This document shows positions 18,337 through 30,573 of a DNA stretch of 64,000 nucleotides, one piece after another; the stretch's first letter is position 1; each line of letters opens with the position of its first letter. The stretch is taken from contig NZ_MKIO01000024.1 of the NCBI RefSeq assembly GCF_001938945.1, forward strand, positions 186,001 through 250,000, written 5' to 3'. The position numbers and the translations under genes are program-made. The notes under the pieces were generated by a model. It did no database searches. It was not told the DNA's origin and worked only from the letters and a program-made list of their open reading frames with translations. Source of the stretch: Xaviernesmea rhizosphaerae. GTDB lineage: Bacteria; Pseudomonadota; Alphaproteobacteria; Rhizobiales; Rhizobiaceae.

Positions 18337-18359
18337 ATTATAGCGCCCGGGCCCGGGCG
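18337..18359 (-). promoter_or_regulatory. TATAAT box abutting a perfect 16-bp GC palindrome
   Basis: On the minus strand TATAAT (18342-18337) follows one base after a perfect palindrome CGCCCGGGCCCGGGCG (18344-18359). The palindrome fills what would be the -35/-10 spacer, and there is no good -35. If used, the promoter would serve manC. The rest of 18143-18442 shows no gene. Confidence 0.35.
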
Positions 18360-18442
18360 ATGCGGCTGGAGAAGGGACTGAAGGGCGCCTGATCTCGAGG
18401 GCGATGCAAGAGGTTCGGCGGCGGCTTCAAGAAGGCGGATAG

Positions 18443-18468
18443 CAAAAAGGCGCCACAGGGGCGCCTTC
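18443..18468 (-). terminator. Rho-independent terminator of the atp operon
   Basis: On the minus strand AAGGCGCC, loop CCTGT, GGCGCCTT, followed by TTTGCT. It lies about 25 bases after the atpC stop. Confidence 0.85.
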
Positions 18469-18490
18469 GTCATGGGGCTGGCGGCGCGCC

Positions 18491-18895
18491 TTAGGCGGCG
18501 ACCAGGACACCGTTGAGATGGGTGAGTTCGCTCAGAAACTGTTCAAGGCGCGTCTTGTGCTCGTCGGCATGGTCGCCATTGGCGAGATGGCTGCGGGCTT
18601 CCTCGATGCGGCGCTCGATCATCGTGCGGTCGAACTCCTCGACCGGAACGGCCGATTCGGCAAGCAGGGTGCAGCCGCTCGGCAGGATGTCGGCGAAACC
18701 GCCGAAAACCACGTAGCGCGTCGTCTTGCCAGCGGCCTTCACCGTGACGATGCCGGGGCGGATCGTGGTCATGGTCGGCGCATGGTTGGCCATGACGGTC
18801 ATTTCACCGTCGGTCGCCGGCAGCACGACTTCGCTCACCGTTTCGGAAACGAGGAGACGTTCGGGGGATACGAGCTCGAAGTTGAAATCAGCCAT
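18491..18895 (-). CDS. atpC: F1 ATP synthase epsilon subunit
   Basis: Central-stalk regulatory subunit of 134 residues. The N-terminal beta-sandwich is clear (FELVSPERLLVSETVSEVVLPATDGEMTVMANHAPTM, conserved GEMTVMANHAP), and a C-terminal helical hairpin follows (DRTMIERRIEEARSHL). It is the last gene of atpHAGDC and is separated from atpD by 137 bases that contain a perfect 10-bp hairpin, so its expression may be set apart from the rest. The operon terminator follows. Confidence 0.96.
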   Translation of the reverse strand: MADFNFELVSPERLLVSETVSEVVLPATDGEMTVMANHAPTMTTIRPGIVTVKAAGKTTRYVVFGGFADILPSGCTLLAESAVPVEEFDRTMIERRIEEARSHLANGDHADEHKTRLEQFLSELTHLNGVLVAA

Positions 18896-18994
18896 GATCG
18901 TCCGCTTGGGGTTTGGGCGTCGGCCGCGGGCTTACAACACGCACGCAGCAGGGCCTGTCTGTCTCGGGCGGCCCGATCGCCGCGCGAAGGGGAA

Positions 18995-19019
18995 GGATGG
19001 CGCGGCATGCGCGCCATCC
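18995..19019 (-). other. Intercistronic hairpin between atpD and atpC
   Basis: Perfect 10-bp inverted repeat GGATGGCGCG / CGCGCCATCC with a 5-base loop, just after the atpD stop. There is no T run, so it is more likely an RNA processing or stability element or weak attenuator than a full terminator. Confidence 0.6.
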
Positions 19020-19032
19020 TCTCGACGTCTTT

Positions 19033-21451
<2,419 letters not shown>

Positions 21452-21584
21452 CCGGTGTTCGTCCTAGCCTGGCGCTGGTGTCACGATCGGGCAGCGCCCG
21501 TTCCGTAAAACGCTTGTCGTTCGAAGACGCCGCGCTGGATCAGCGGTAAAGCCGAGCCGGCGCGGCGCGAAGGCGTCTTGCCGA

Positions 21585-23117
21585 TCAGGCGGCGAAAGAC
21601 TTGGAGAAGCTGTCGAGTGCGGCCTTCAGCTTGCCCTTGGTGTCGTCGGAGATCTGCTTCTCCGTGCGGATGGCGTCGAGGACGCCCTTGCCTTCGGAGC
21701 GCAGGTAGGACAGCAGGCCCTGCTCGAACGGACCGACCTTGGCGACCGGCAGCTTGTCGAGATAGCCGTTGACGCCGGCGAAGATCACCGCGACCTGCTC
21801 TTCCGTCTTCAGCGGCGAGAACTGCGGCTGCTTCAGGAGTTCGGTCAGGCGGGCGCCGCGGTTCAGCAGGCGCTGCGTCGAGGCGTCGAGGTCCGAGCCG
21901 AACTGGGCGAAGGCGGCCATTTCGCGATACTGGGCGAGCTCGCCCTTGATCGAGCCGGCAACCTGCTTCATCGCCTTGATCTGGGCCGAGGAGCCGACGC
22001 GCGAAACCGAGAGACCGACGTTCACGGCCGGGCGGATACCTTGGTAGAACAGGTCGGTTTCCAGGAAGATCTGGCCGTCGGTGATCGAGATCACGTTGGT
22101 CGGGATGAAGGCCGAAACGTCGTTGCCCTGGGTTTCGATGACGGGCAGAGCCGTGAGCGAGCCGGCGCCGCGTGCGTCGGAGAGCTTGGCGGCGCGCTCG
22201 AGCAGGCGCGAATGCAGGTAGAAGACGTCGCCCGGATAGGCTTCGCGGCCCGGCGGACGGCGCAGCAGCAGCGACATCTGGCGGTAGGCGACAGCCTGCT
22301 TGGACAGGTCGTCATAGGCGATCAGGGCGTGCTGGCCGTTGTCGCGGAAATATTCGCCCATGGCGCAGCCGGCAAAGGGTGCCAGATACTGCATCGGCGC
22401 CGGGTCGGATGCCGTGGCGGCGATGACGATCGAGTACTGCAGCGCGCCGCGCTCTTCGAGTACCTTGACGAACTGGGCAACGGTCGAACGCTTCTGGCCG
22501 ATGGCGACGTAGACGCAGAACAGCTTGTCGTTCTCGGGACCATTGTCGTGGATCGGCTTCTGGTTGAGGAAGGCGTCCAGGATGATGGCGGTCTTGCCGG
22601 TCTGACGGTCGCCGATGACCAGCTCGCGCTGGCCGCGGCCGACGGGGATCAGCGCGTCGATGGCCTTGATGCCGGTCGACATCGGCTCGTGAACCGACTT
22701 GCGCGGGATGATGCCCGGAGCCTTGACGTCGACGCGGGCGCGACGGGTGGCGTTGATCGGGCCCTTGCCGTCGATCGGGTTGCCGAGCGCGTCGACGACG
22801 CGGCCGAGCAGTTCCGGACCGACCGGAACGTCGACGATGGCGCCGGTGCGCTTGACCGTGTCGCCTTCCTTGATGGCGCGGTCCGAACCGAAGATGACGA
22901 CGCCGACATTGTCGGCTTCGAGGTTCAGCGCCATGCCGCGGATGCCGCCCGGGAACTCGACCATCTCACCGGCCTGGACATTGTCGAGACCGTAGACGCG
23001 GGCAATGCCGTCGCCGACGGACAGGACCTGGCCAACCTCGGAAACTTCCGCTTCCTGGCCGAAATTTTTGATCTGATCTTTGAGAATTGCGGAAATTTCC
23101 GCGGCGCGGATATCCAT
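21585..23117 (-). CDS. atpA: F1 ATP synthase alpha subunit
   Basis: Non-catalytic nucleotide-binding subunit of F1, 510 residues. The P-loop GDRQTGKT is at residues 169-176 and the alpha-specific [23 protein letters not shown] is intact. Its start codon overlaps the stop of atpH by one base (TGATG), giving translational coupling. The N-terminal [16 protein letters not shown] segment that contacts the delta subunit is typical. Confidence 0.98.
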   Translation of the reverse strand: MDIRAAEISAILKDQIKNFGQEAEVSEVGQVLSVGDGIARVYGLDNVQAGEMVEFPGGIRGMALNLEADNVGVVIFGSDRAIKEGDTVKRTGAIVDVPVGPELLGRVVDALGNPIDGKGPINATRRARVDVKAPGIIPRKSVHEPMSTGIKAIDALIPVGRGQRELVIGDRQTGKTAIILDAFLNQKPIHDNGPENDKLFCVYVAIGQKRSTVAQFVKVLEERGALQYSIVIAATASDPAPMQYLAPFAGCAMGEYFRDNGQHALIAYDDLSKQAVAYRQMSLLLRRPPGREAYPGDVFYLHSRLLERAAKLSDARGAGSLTALPVIETQGNDVSAFIPTNVISITDGQIFLETDLFYQGIRPAVNVGLSVSRVGSSAQIKAMKQVAGSIKGELAQYREMAAFAQFGSDLDASTQRLLNRGARLTELLKQPQFSPLKTEEQVAVIFAGVNGYLDKLPVAKVGPFEQGLLSYLRSEGKGVLDAIRTEKQISDDTKGKLKAALDSFSKSFAA

Positions 23118-23677
23118 CAGCCGACCTCTTTCAGTGCAAGCTTAAGGCTCGAGAGCTTTGTGCGAAGGGAAGTGTCAATCTGGCGGGACCCGACCTTGAC
23201 GATCAAACCACCGAGAATGGACGGATCGACAGTGACGTTCACCGCCACGTCTTTGCCGGTGACGCTCTTGAGCGCCGCCTTCAATTCGTCGAGCTGCGCG
23301 TCGTTGAGCGCATGGGCGGTGGTGACCTGCGCAGCGATTTCGCCGCGATGGCGCGCCGCGGTCTCGCGATACGACCGGACAATGCCCGGGACAGCGAAGA
23401 GGCGGCGGTTCTTGGCGACCACCTTGAGAAAATTTGCGACTAGGCCGGTGATGCCGGCCTTTTCGACGATCGCGGAGATCGCCTTGAACTGGTCTTCGGA
23501 GGTGAAGACGGGGCTGACGATCAGGCGCTTGAGATCAGCGCTTTCATCGATCAAGGCCTGGAAACGGTCGAGGTCGGCTCCCACAGCCTCTACCGAGCCG
23601 GCTTCAAGCGCCAGATCGAAAAGAGACGAGGCGTACCGTTCTGCAACACCGGAAATGAGCTCGGATGTTTCTGCCAC
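23117..23677 (-). CDS. atpH: F1 ATP synthase delta subunit
   Basis: Peripheral-stalk connector between F1 and the b subunits, 186 residues. The N-terminal helical domain ([17 protein letters not shown]) and the C-terminal signature ([32 protein letters not shown]) are both present. It is the first gene of atpHAGDC. The Fo genes (a, c, b, b') are not in this window, as expected for rhizobia, where Fo and F1 are in separate operons. A purine-rich site upstream is weak. Confidence 0.95.
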   Translation of the reverse strand: MAETSELISGVAERYASSLFDLALEAGSVEAVGADLDRFQALIDESADLKRLIVSPVFTSEDQFKAISAIVEKAGITGLVANFLKVVAKNRRLFAVPGIVRSYRETAARHRGEIAAQVTTAHALNDAQLDELKAALKSVTGKDVAVNVTVDPSILGGLIVKVGSRQIDTSLRTKLSSLKLALKEVG

Positions 23678-24011
23678 GGGCGCGTGTTTCTCGCTGTTGA
23701 ATTCAAAGCCTCGGGCCGCGGCGAAAGCCGTAAGCTGAAAACTTTGAATTTGTTGCTGTATTCCTCAGGACGTCCAGGCCCTTGCCGGCCTGCTTCCCCT
23801 ATAAGTCGGGGTCCGTCTAGCATAGGATATCAGGACTCGCAACACGAACAGGGCGGGCTTTTCCCGCTTCAAGGCCCCCCGGTCTAATTTTTGACACGGT
23901 TTGGGTCGTGCATGCAGGGTTCTGGCGCCCTGTGGCTCTCAAAGCGCCGCGCGATCGCTTGGGATTCGATCGCCGCGCTTTCACCTCTTGTCTTATTTCA
24001 TGTGTCTTATC
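23678..24011. other. Intergenic region upstream of atpH
   Basis: Presumably holds the atp operon promoter on the minus strand, but no clear -35/-10 pair could be named. No gene is seen. Confidence 0.5.
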
Positions 24012-24054
24012 GCATGTCGTGGTCGCGAAACCGCTGAGCGCTTTTGCGCGACAC
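24012..24054. repeat. Short palindromic repeat of a second rhizobial type
   Basis: An imperfect palindrome: GCATGTCGTGGTCGCGAAA, then CCGCTGAGCG, then CTTTTGCGCGACAC. It resembles the short intergenic palindromes with a GCATGTCG...AAACCGCTG...TTTTG...CGACA core that are common between genes in Rhizobiaceae. It differs from the RIME-like family in this window. The family resemblance is from memory. Confidence 0.5.
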
Positions 24055-24064
24055 TGGTCGTGCT

Positions 24065-24451
24065 TTATAGAAAGCCGAAGACATAGGCCAGCGGCGCCAA
24101 TGCAAGGCCGAGCTGCAGGATAAACAGTAGCCAGTTGGCCAGCGTTCCGGCATCATCGGACAGAATCGCCAGAAGACGGCCGAAGGCCGCCAGCGCATAG
24201 GCCGCGCCCAGCGCCAGATAGACCATCGGCTGCGCCAGCAGCACCGCGGCAAGGCCGAGCCCCAGCGGAAAGCCGCCCAGCGTCGAGCGCGCTTCGGCAT
24301 AGGTCCCGCGCCGTCCCTCCCGCGGCATCAGTCCCAGAAGCTTCAGGCTGAACCCCGGCGCGAAGAGGAAGGGGAGCGACAGGACCATGGTGATCAGCGC
24401 GGCGCAGAAGGCGATGAATTCGCCGGTGTCGTGCGGAATGTAGAAGTCCAT
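24065..24451 (-). CDS. DUF4345-like integral membrane protein
   Basis: A 128-residue membrane protein with four predicted hydrophobic helices (about residues 12-32, 60-76, 78-94 and 105-125). The first loop carries ARSTLGGFPLGLG, typical of the DUF4345 family of small four-helix proteins. The function is unknown. It lies between priA and the atp operon on the same strand, 243 bases after priA, and is probably its own unit. Confidence 0.7.
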   Translation of the reverse strand: MDFYIPHDTGEFIAFCAALITMVLSLPFLFAPGFSLKLLGLMPREGRRGTYAEARSTLGGFPLGLGLAAVLLAQPMVYLALGAAYALAAFGRLLAILSDDAGTLANWLLFILQLGLALAPLAYVFGFL

Positions 24452-24694
24452 GGGCCTGCCATCGTCAATCGGAACCGGCGCGCCGGCCTCCGCTCATGTC
24501 CCTGTGCCGGACGTGCGATCTCTGTTCGCCGCGCAGCACAATTATCCTGCCGGACAGGACGATGCCACCGGCGGCAAGTCAAGCCGGAAACCCGCCCACG
24601 CGGCGCTTTCTGCGCGAGGCATGCGATCCTGCAACGATGAACCGCCTTTAACCACGTCGACAGAATCAGGCCGGTGGCGCTGGTGCTTCCGCGC

Positions 24695-26908
24695 TTACAG
24701 GAAGCTCTGAGGGTCGATATCCACCTGCACGGCGAGCGTGCCGCGCGGTTTCGGGCCGGCGGCGATCATGGCCCGCATGAAGGCCTGCATGTCGCTGGAG
24801 CGCTTGCCATGAACCAGCAGGCGGAAACGGTGGCGGCCGCGAATCATGGCGAGCGGCGCTTCCGCCGGGCCGAGAATGCGGATATCGGCCGCCGCGGGCG
24901 CCGCCTGGCGCAGGCCGCGGGCATGGGCCTCGGCCTCGCCGCGCGTATCGGCCGAGACGATGACGGCGGCGAGCCGGCCGAAAGGCGGAAGCAGCGCCCG
25001 CTCGCGCTCCACCGTCTCGCGCTGGTAGAAGGCCTCGCGGTCGCCCGAGACGATGGCCTGCATCACCGGATGCGTGGGCTGATAGGTCTGGATCAGGCCC
25101 TGGCTCTTGCGGCCGGTGCGGCCCGCACGGCCCGTGACTTGGCTCAGGAGCTGGAAGGTACGTTCGGCCGCGCGCGGATCGCCGTTGGACAGGCCGAGAT
25201 CGGCATCCACGACGCCCACCAGGGTCATCAGCGGGAAATTGTGGCCCTTGGCCACCAGCTGGGTGCCGACGACGATATCGGCCTCGCCCTTGGCGATGGC
25301 CTCCAGCTCCAGCCGGAGACGCTTGACCCCCATCAGATCGGAGGAGAGCACGATTGTTCGCGCCTCGGGAAAATGCCCGTCGATCTCCTCGGCGATGCGC
25401 TCCACGCCCGGGCCGCAGGCGGCCAGATGGTCGAACGTGCCGCATTCCGGGCAGACCTCCGGCGTGCGCTCGGCATAGCCGCAATGGTGGCACTGGATCT
25501 GCCCGCGAAACCGGTGCTCCACCAGCCAGCTCGAACATTGCGGGCACTGGAAGCGATGGCCGCAGACCCGGCAGAGCGTCAGCGGCGCATAGCCGCGCCG
25601 GTTGAGGAAGAGCAGGGCCTGTTCGCCCCGCTCGACCGTCTTGCCGATGGCGTTGACGAGCACGGGTGAGAGAAAGCCGCCGCGCGCGGGCGGATGGCGG
25701 CGCATGTCGATCAGGCCGAGATCCGGCAGCGCGGCTTCAGCAAAGCGGGTGGGCAGGTGGACCGGGCTGTAGCGTCCGGTCTCGCCGTTGACCCGGCTTT
25801 CGAGCGAGGGCGTGGCCGAAACCAGCACCAGCGGAAAATCGCCGAGCCGGGCGCGCACCACCGCCATGTCGCGCGCATTGTAGAAGACGCGATCCTCCTG
25901 CTTGTAGGCGGGATCGTGCTCCTCGTCGACGATGATCAGGCCGAGATCGGCAAAGGGCAGGAACAGCGCCGAGCGGGCGCCGGCGACCACGCGCACGCCG
26001 CCTTCGGTCACCTGACGCCACACCTTCTCACGCGTGCGGGGCGCGAGTTCGGAATGCCATTCGGCCGGCTTGGCGCCGAAGCGCGCCTCGAAACGCTGCA
26101 GGAAGGCGGCGGTGAGCGCGATTTCCGGCAGGAGGATCAGCACCTGCCGTCCGCGCCGGAGCGTTTCGGCGATCGCCTCGAAATAGACCTCGGTCTTGCC
26201 GGATCCGGTGACGCCGTCGATCAGGGCCACCTCGAAGCTGCCCTTCTGCGCCGCTGCGCAGACGACACGGGCGGCGCGCGCCTGGCCCGGATCGAGGCTC
26301 ACCGGCCGGTAATCGGGATCGGGTGGCGCGACGACCGGCGGCGGCGGCATGAAGGCGGTTTCGAACACGCCTTGGGCGGTCAGCCCATCGATGACGCTGG
26401 ACGAGACATTGGCCGCATGGGCAAGCCCCGAGCGGGTCCAGAACAGGCCATTGCCGGCGGCTTCGATCACGCGGGCGCGGGCCGGCGTCAGCCGGTCCGG
26501 CCGGGTGTCGGTCAGCCGCAGCCCCTCGACCATCGGCTCGGGATCGAGCGCTGCCGGCGCGCGCATCACCATGCGCGCCACCAGGCCGGGCGGCGACAGC
26601 GTGTAGCCGGCGACCCAGTCGAGAAAGCCGCGCATGTCGGGCTTGAGCGGCGGGCAGTCGAACACATGGGTGATGCTCTTGAGCTTCTTCGGATCGACAT
26701 CCGGCCGGTCCTCCCCATCCCAGACCACGCCCATAACCTGGCGCGGTCCGAGCGGCACCTGGACGATGGAGCCGGGCTCCACATGCATATGCGCGGGCAC
26801 GAGATAGGAATAGGGCTTCGGCGCCGGCATCGGCACGAGCACCGGCACGGTGCGCTGCGCGGGCGCATCGAAGAGCTGATCGAGAAGGGTGGGCGAATCT
26901 GTTCCCAT
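24695..26908 (-). CDS. priA: Primosomal protein N' (replication restart helicase)
   Basis: 3'-5' helicase that reloads the replisome at stalled forks. I chose the ATG at 26908 (737 residues), since PriA homologues begin close to the VPVLVPMPAPKPYSY segment; an ATG at 26965 adds 19 unlike residues. The P-loop GVTGSGKTE is at about residues 232-240, the DEEH box follows, and the zinc-binding region has paired cysteines (CRVCGHRFQCPQC, CHHCGYAERTPEVCPEC). The C-terminal helicase motifs (VGTQLVAKGHNFPLMT, QVTGRAGR) are intact. It is downstream of an SMC-like ATPase gene on the same strand. Confidence 0.95.
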   Translation of the reverse strand: MGTDSPTLLDQLFDAPAQRTVPVLVPMPAPKPYSYLVPAHMHVEPGSIVQVPLGPRQVMGVVWDGEDRPDVDPKKLKSITHVFDCPPLKPDMRGFLDWVAGYTLSPPGLVARMVMRAPAALDPEPMVEGLRLTDTRPDRLTPARARVIEAAGNGLFWTRSGLAHAANVSSSVIDGLTAQGVFETAFMPPPPVVAPPDPDYRPVSLDPGQARAARVVCAAAQKGSFEVALIDGVTGSGKTEVYFEAIAETLRRGRQVLILLPEIALTAAFLQRFEARFGAKPAEWHSELAPRTREKVWRQVTEGGVRVVAGARSALFLPFADLGLIIVDEEHDPAYKQEDRVFYNARDMAVVRARLGDFPLVLVSATPSLESRVNGETGRYSPVHLPTRFAEAALPDLGLIDMRRHPPARGGFLSPVLVNAIGKTVERGEQALLFLNRRGYAPLTLCRVCGHRFQCPQCSSWLVEHRFRGQIQCHHCGYAERTPEVCPECGTFDHLAACGPGVERIAEEIDGHFPEARTIVLSSDLMGVKRLRLELEAIAKGEADIVVGTQLVAKGHNFPLMTLVGVVDADLGLSNGDPRAAERTFQLLSQVTGRAGRTGRKSQGLIQTYQPTHPVMQAIVSGDREAFYQRETVERERALLPPFGRLAAVIVSADTRGEAEAHARGLRQAAPAAADIRILGPAEAPLAMIRGRHRFRLLVHGKRSSDMQAFMRAMIAAGPKPRGTLAVQVDIDPQSFL

Positions 26909-27017
26909 TGCGGCCGGACCATGCATGGATGCGGAACAAATGGGAACCGGAAAACGCAGAACCAAGATGGGCCATGTTTACCCGCTTTGATCACGGACCC
27001 CTGTGGCAGTCCGCTTT

Positions 27018-28124
27018 TCAGTGCGCGGGAACCACCCGCGTCGCGCCATCCTCGCGCAGCACGCGCCAGGACTGGGCGTATGTGCGGGCGGCAATCTCGG
27101 TGGCAAGCCTCTGCGAATGGGTGACGACCCAGATCTGGCTTTCGCGCGCGGCCTCGGCAATCAGGCTGGCCAAGGGCGCCAGCATGTCGGGATGCAGGCT
27201 CGCCTCCGGCTCGTTCAGCGCGATCAGCGGCGGCCGGCGATAAGAAAGCAGCGCGCCGGCAAGGGCGAGAAAGCGCAGCTGCCCATCCGAAAGCTCCCGT
27301 GGCTCGAAGGTGCGGCGGGGAAACTCCGGCAGCATCAGCCCGAACGCGGCGCTTTCCAGCGGTTCGGGAATGACGAGGCGAGCGCCCTTCAGCGCGGCGG
27401 CAATCGCCGCATCGAGCTCCGTCGTATCCTCGCGCGTGACCGAGAGCGTGGCAAAGACGGCCGCGAGATTGGCGCCGTCCTCGGCCAGAAGCGGCGCGGT
27501 GACGGCAAGGCAAGGGCGGCGCAGCGGTGAATCGCGGTCGGTGCGAAAGCCGTGAAAGAAGCGCCAGCGCTCCAGCAGCCGGCGCACCGTGCCGACCTCG
27601 GGATAATGGCCGGCATCGCCCAGCAGGGCAAGCGCGGTCTCGGAGGTGAGCGCGGCCTGCGGATAGTCGCCCATGCGGCCCGCCTCGTCGCGCACGAAGA
27701 CACCGGGGCCCTTGCGCCGCATCATGGTCACGGGGCGGCGCCCGGTCTTCACGCTCAGCTCCTCCTCCTTGATCTGCGGCTCGAGCGCGAAGCCGGCGGC
27801 CGCCTGGGGCGGGCGCAGGCCGGCCTCGACGCGGTAGCGGAAGGTCACGGCGCTCTGCTCATCCAGCAGTTCGGCCGAGAGCGCGATCCGGGCGGCTTCG
27901 GTCTTGCGGTGCGGGCCGGCCCAGAGCGCCGAGCCCATGCCGCCCTCGGCCGCGATCTCCTCCGCCAGCCGGCCGGTGGCGGCGGCCTGCATCAGCTGCA
28001 GCGCGCGGTAAAGGTTGGATTTACCGACGCCGTTCTCGCCCACGAAGAGATTGACCTCCGCGAGGTCCAGATCGATGTCGCGCAGCGAGCGGTAGCCGGA
28101 GGCCTGAAGAGAGCGCAGTTTCAT
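27018..28124 (-). CDS. AAA family ATPase, SMC/RecF-like
   Basis: ATPase of 368 residues when started at the ATG at 28124 (KLRSLQASGYRSLRDIDLDL), which is the usual start of this fold. Walker A is GENGVGKSN, the ABC-type signature is ELSDGQLRFLAL, and Walker B is PPLIALNEPEASLHP, followed by a WVVTHSQRL switch. There is no long coiled coil, so it is a compact RecF/OLD-like head rather than an SMC arm protein. Such proteins are predicted to act in DNA repair or defence, but the role is unknown. It is 109 bases upstream of priA on the same strand. Confidence 0.85.
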   Translation of the reverse strand: MKLRSLQASGYRSLRDIDLDLAEVNLFVGENGVGKSNLYRALQLMQAAATGRLAEEIAAEGGMGSALWAGPHRKTEAARIALSAELLDEQSAVTFRYRVEAGLRPPQAAAGFALEPQIKEEELSVKTGRRPVTMMRRKGPGVFVRDEAGRMGDYPQAALTSETALALLGDAGHYPEVGTVRRLLERWRFFHGFRTDRDSPLRRPCLAVTAPLLAEDGANLAAVFATLSVTREDTTELDAAIAAALKGARLVIPEPLESAAFGLMLPEFPRRTFEPRELSDGQLRFLALAGALLSYRRPPLIALNEPEASLHPDMLAPLASLIAEAARESQIWVVTHSQRLATEIAARTYAQSWRVLREDGATRVVPAH

Positions 28125-28277
28125 GCCGGACAATATAGGGCTTTTCGATAGGCGAGGAAAAGCTGCGTGCGGTTCAGCGCCGCGCCCTCTGCCTTCCGAT
28201 CTCGGGCACCGCACCCTGACGGGTAGGCGCTCTCTCCGGCATCTGCGATCTCGAGGAGGGCAGAGGCCGGCCGGGTC

Positions 28278-29183
28278 TCAGCCTCTGGCGTTGAAGATGG
28301 CGTCGCCACTGCGCGCCAAGTCGTGCACCGTGTGCCGCTCCAGCGCGCGGGTCACCTCCACCGGATCGCCCTCCAGCGCGTCGGGCTGGATCATCTGGCC
28401 GATGGTGAACTGGAAGCTGTTGCCCTTCTTGTTCAGCAGTTCATGGAATACGGTCATGTCCCGAAGCTCGGTCGACCATTTGGCGAACCAGTAGAACAGA
28501 CCGGAATTGCGCGCCGAGAGATGGACGGGCAGGATCGGCAGATCGTATTTGCGCGCGAAACTGACCGCAGACGTCTTCCACGGCCGCTCGTTCAGCCGGC
28601 CATCGGCCCAATAGGCGATCCGCCCGGAGGGGAAGAGGATCGTTGCCTTCTGCTCGGCGATGGCATGGTTGGTGATCTTCAGCGTCTCGCGCGATTTCAG
28701 CTTGCTCTTGTGCTCCTCGCGCCATTCCACCGGAATGATCATCTCGACGAAGCGCGGATTGACCCTGATCGCATCGCGGTTGGCGAAGAACATCATGTCC
28801 GGTCGGCGATGCTTCAAAAGGTCGAAGACGGCGATGCCGTCGGCAATGCCGGTCGGATGGTTGCTGACCATCAGGAAGCCGCCGCGCTCGGGAATGCGGT
28901 CCGGCCGGTCCACCAGGATGTCGAGCGAGAGAAGCTGGCTCAGGAATTCAAAAGCTTGGAAGCCCGGCAGGTTTGCGACACCCTCGGCAAAGCCGATCGC
29001 CTGGCGATAATGCAGGAGCGAATAGAGAAAGGGACGCATGACCGGCCAGAAGGGGCTGGAGATGATCCGCCCGCCGCGCTCGGCGATCAGCGTGTCGACG
29101 ATATGTCCAGGCTGCCCCTGCGAGACGAGCGCGATGCGCTCGGCCAGCTGCGAGAAGCTCGTGGTCGCGGGTCTGGTCAACAT
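28278..29183 (-). CDS. PlsC-like lysophospholipid acyltransferase family protein
   Basis: A 301-residue membrane-associated acyltransferase. I chose the ATG at 29183, which has GAGGGGAAGG just upstream. The catalytic motif is NHPTGIAD (the NHx4D box of PlsC enzymes), and a second block is ILFPSGRIAY, equivalent to the FPEGTR block. Hydrophobic stretches flank residues 55-65. It could acylate a lysophospholipid or a related lipid; the acceptor is not evident. It is divergent from xerC. Confidence 0.82.
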   Translation of the reverse strand: MLTRPATTSFSQLAERIALVSQGQPGHIVDTLIAERGGRIISSPFWPVMRPFLYSLLHYRQAIGFAEGVANLPGFQAFEFLSQLLSLDILVDRPDRIPERGGFLMVSNHPTGIADGIAVFDLLKHRRPDMMFFANRDAIRVNPRFVEMIIPVEWREEHKSKLKSRETLKITNHAIAEQKATILFPSGRIAYWADGRLNERPWKTSAVSFARKYDLPILPVHLSARNSGLFYWFAKWSTELRDMTVFHELLNKKGNSFQFTIGQMIQPDALEGDPVEVTRALERHTVHDLARSGDAIFNARG

Positions 29184-29440
29184 CCTGCCTTCCCCTCTTG
29201 CCGTGTCGGTGAGCCATGAGGGCACCGGGCCGAAAAGCCGACCGCCTCCTTACGCTCCCCGGATTGTCCCCGCGCCGCGCTTGCGTCGGCGCAACACCAG
29301 TCTTTGCAAGGGAATATGATCGACGCATGACGAAATCCAAGTGGGCGTTAGGAAATCAGCAAGGAAATGCTTGCCAGGCTTCTTTCTTGAGAATTTGCCG
29401 GCTTGACTGCGGCGCGCGTCCTTGAAGAGAGACGATCGAG

Positions 29441-30376
29441 ATGAACGAGATCCTGGTGATCGGCACGCCGGAGCTGATGGCCGCGCGCAGCGCCTGGCTC
29501 TCCGCGCTGATGTCCGAGCGGCGCCTGTCCGACGAGACGGTGGAAGCCTATGAGCGCGACACGCGCCAGTTCCTGACCTTTCTGACCGGCCATGTCGGCG
29601 GACCGGCGGGGCTCGAGGATCTGCGCGCGCTGCGTCCGGCCGATTTCCGCGGTTTCCTGGCTGCCCGCCGCCGCGACGGCGCGGGCGCGCGCACGCTTGG
29701 CCGCGGGCTGGCCGGTATCCGCTCCTTCCTGCGCCATCTGGAACGCCTCGGGGAGGTGAATGCCGCCGGTGCGCGGGCCGTGCGCGCGCCGCGCCAGCCG
29801 CGCTCCCTGCCCAAGCCGCTTTCAACGGGCGATGCGCTGGCCGTCGTCTCGCAGGAGGGGCAGATTGCCGAGGAGCCCTGGATCGCCGCGCGCAATGCCG
29901 CGATCCTGACGCTGCTCTATGGTTGCGGCTTGCGCATTTCCGAGGCGCTGGGCCTGACGGCGGAGGATTTCGCCGGCGAACCGACGGCGCTCCGCATCCA
30001 TGGCAAGGGCGGCAAGACGCGGATCGTGCCGCTCCTGCCGGCCGCGCGCGCGGCGGTGGCGACCTATCGCCAGCTCTGCCCTTATCAGCCGGCTGCGCCG
30101 GCCGCGCTGTTTCGCGGCGCCAAGGGCGGCGCATTGCAGCCGGCGATCATCCAGCGGGAAATGCAGAAGCTGCGTGGCGCGCTCGGCCTGCCCGACAGCG
30201 CCACGCCGCATGCCCTGCGCCATTCCTTCGCCACCCATCTCCTGGCCGGCGGCGGCGATCTACGCTCCATCCAGGAGCTGCTCGGCCATGCCAGCCTGTC
30301 CACGACCCAGGTCTATACCGGCGTCGATGCCGCCCGGCTGCTCGATGTCTATGACCGTGCCCATCCGCGCGCCTGA
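29441..30376 (+). CDS. xerC: Tyrosine recombinase XerC
   Basis: Site-specific recombinase that resolves chromosome dimers at dif with XerD. The 311-residue protein has the SAM-like core-binding domain (about 15-110) and a full catalytic set: Arg165 in GCGLRISEA, Lys189 in HGKGGK, His257 and Arg260 in HALRHSF, His283 in LLGHAS and nucleophile Tyr292 in QVYTGVD. GAGAGACGATCGAG just before the ATG contains the ribosome binding site. It is chromosomal housekeeping rather than a phage integrase: there is no att duplication or phage gene near. XerD is the main alternative, but the sequence reads as XerC. Confidence 0.9.
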   Translation: MNEILVIGTPELMAARSAWLSALMSERRLSDETVEAYERDTRQFLTFLTGHVGGPAGLEDLRALRPADFRGFLAARRRDGAGARTLGRGLAGIRSFLRHLERLGEVNAAGARAVRAPRQPRSLPKPLSTGDALAVVSQEGQIAEEPWIAARNAAILTLLYGCGLRISEALGLTAEDFAGEPTALRIHGKGGKTRIVPLLPAARAAVATYRQLCPYQPAAPAALFRGAKGGALQPAIIQREMQKLRGALGLPDSATPHALRHSFATHLLAGGGDLRSIQELLGHASLSTTQVYTGVDAARLLDVYDRAHPRA

Positions 30377-30392
30377 TCGGGGCGGATGCCGT

Positions 30393-30420
30393 TAACGCGC
30401 GGGTGAGACCCGGCGCGTTA
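30393..30420 (+). terminator. Strong hairpin downstream of xerC
   Basis: TAACGCGCGGGT pairs with ACCCGGCGCGTTA around a GAG loop, with one bulged base. It lies 16 bases after the xerC stop. There is no immediate T run (T6 appears only at 30440), so it may be a weak terminator or 3' stabiliser. Confidence 0.5.
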
Positions 30421-30573
30421 GACAGAGCGGAGAACGGCATTTTTTCCCCCTGCGGATTCTGTCCGGCCAGCCGGCGGCCGGTGGGCCTCAGGGCCTAAAG
30501 GGCGCGGGACGCGCGCCTCTCTGGCTGACAGGGCCGGAGAAGGGAGAGCAGGCGAACGAGAAGGAACCGGAGC

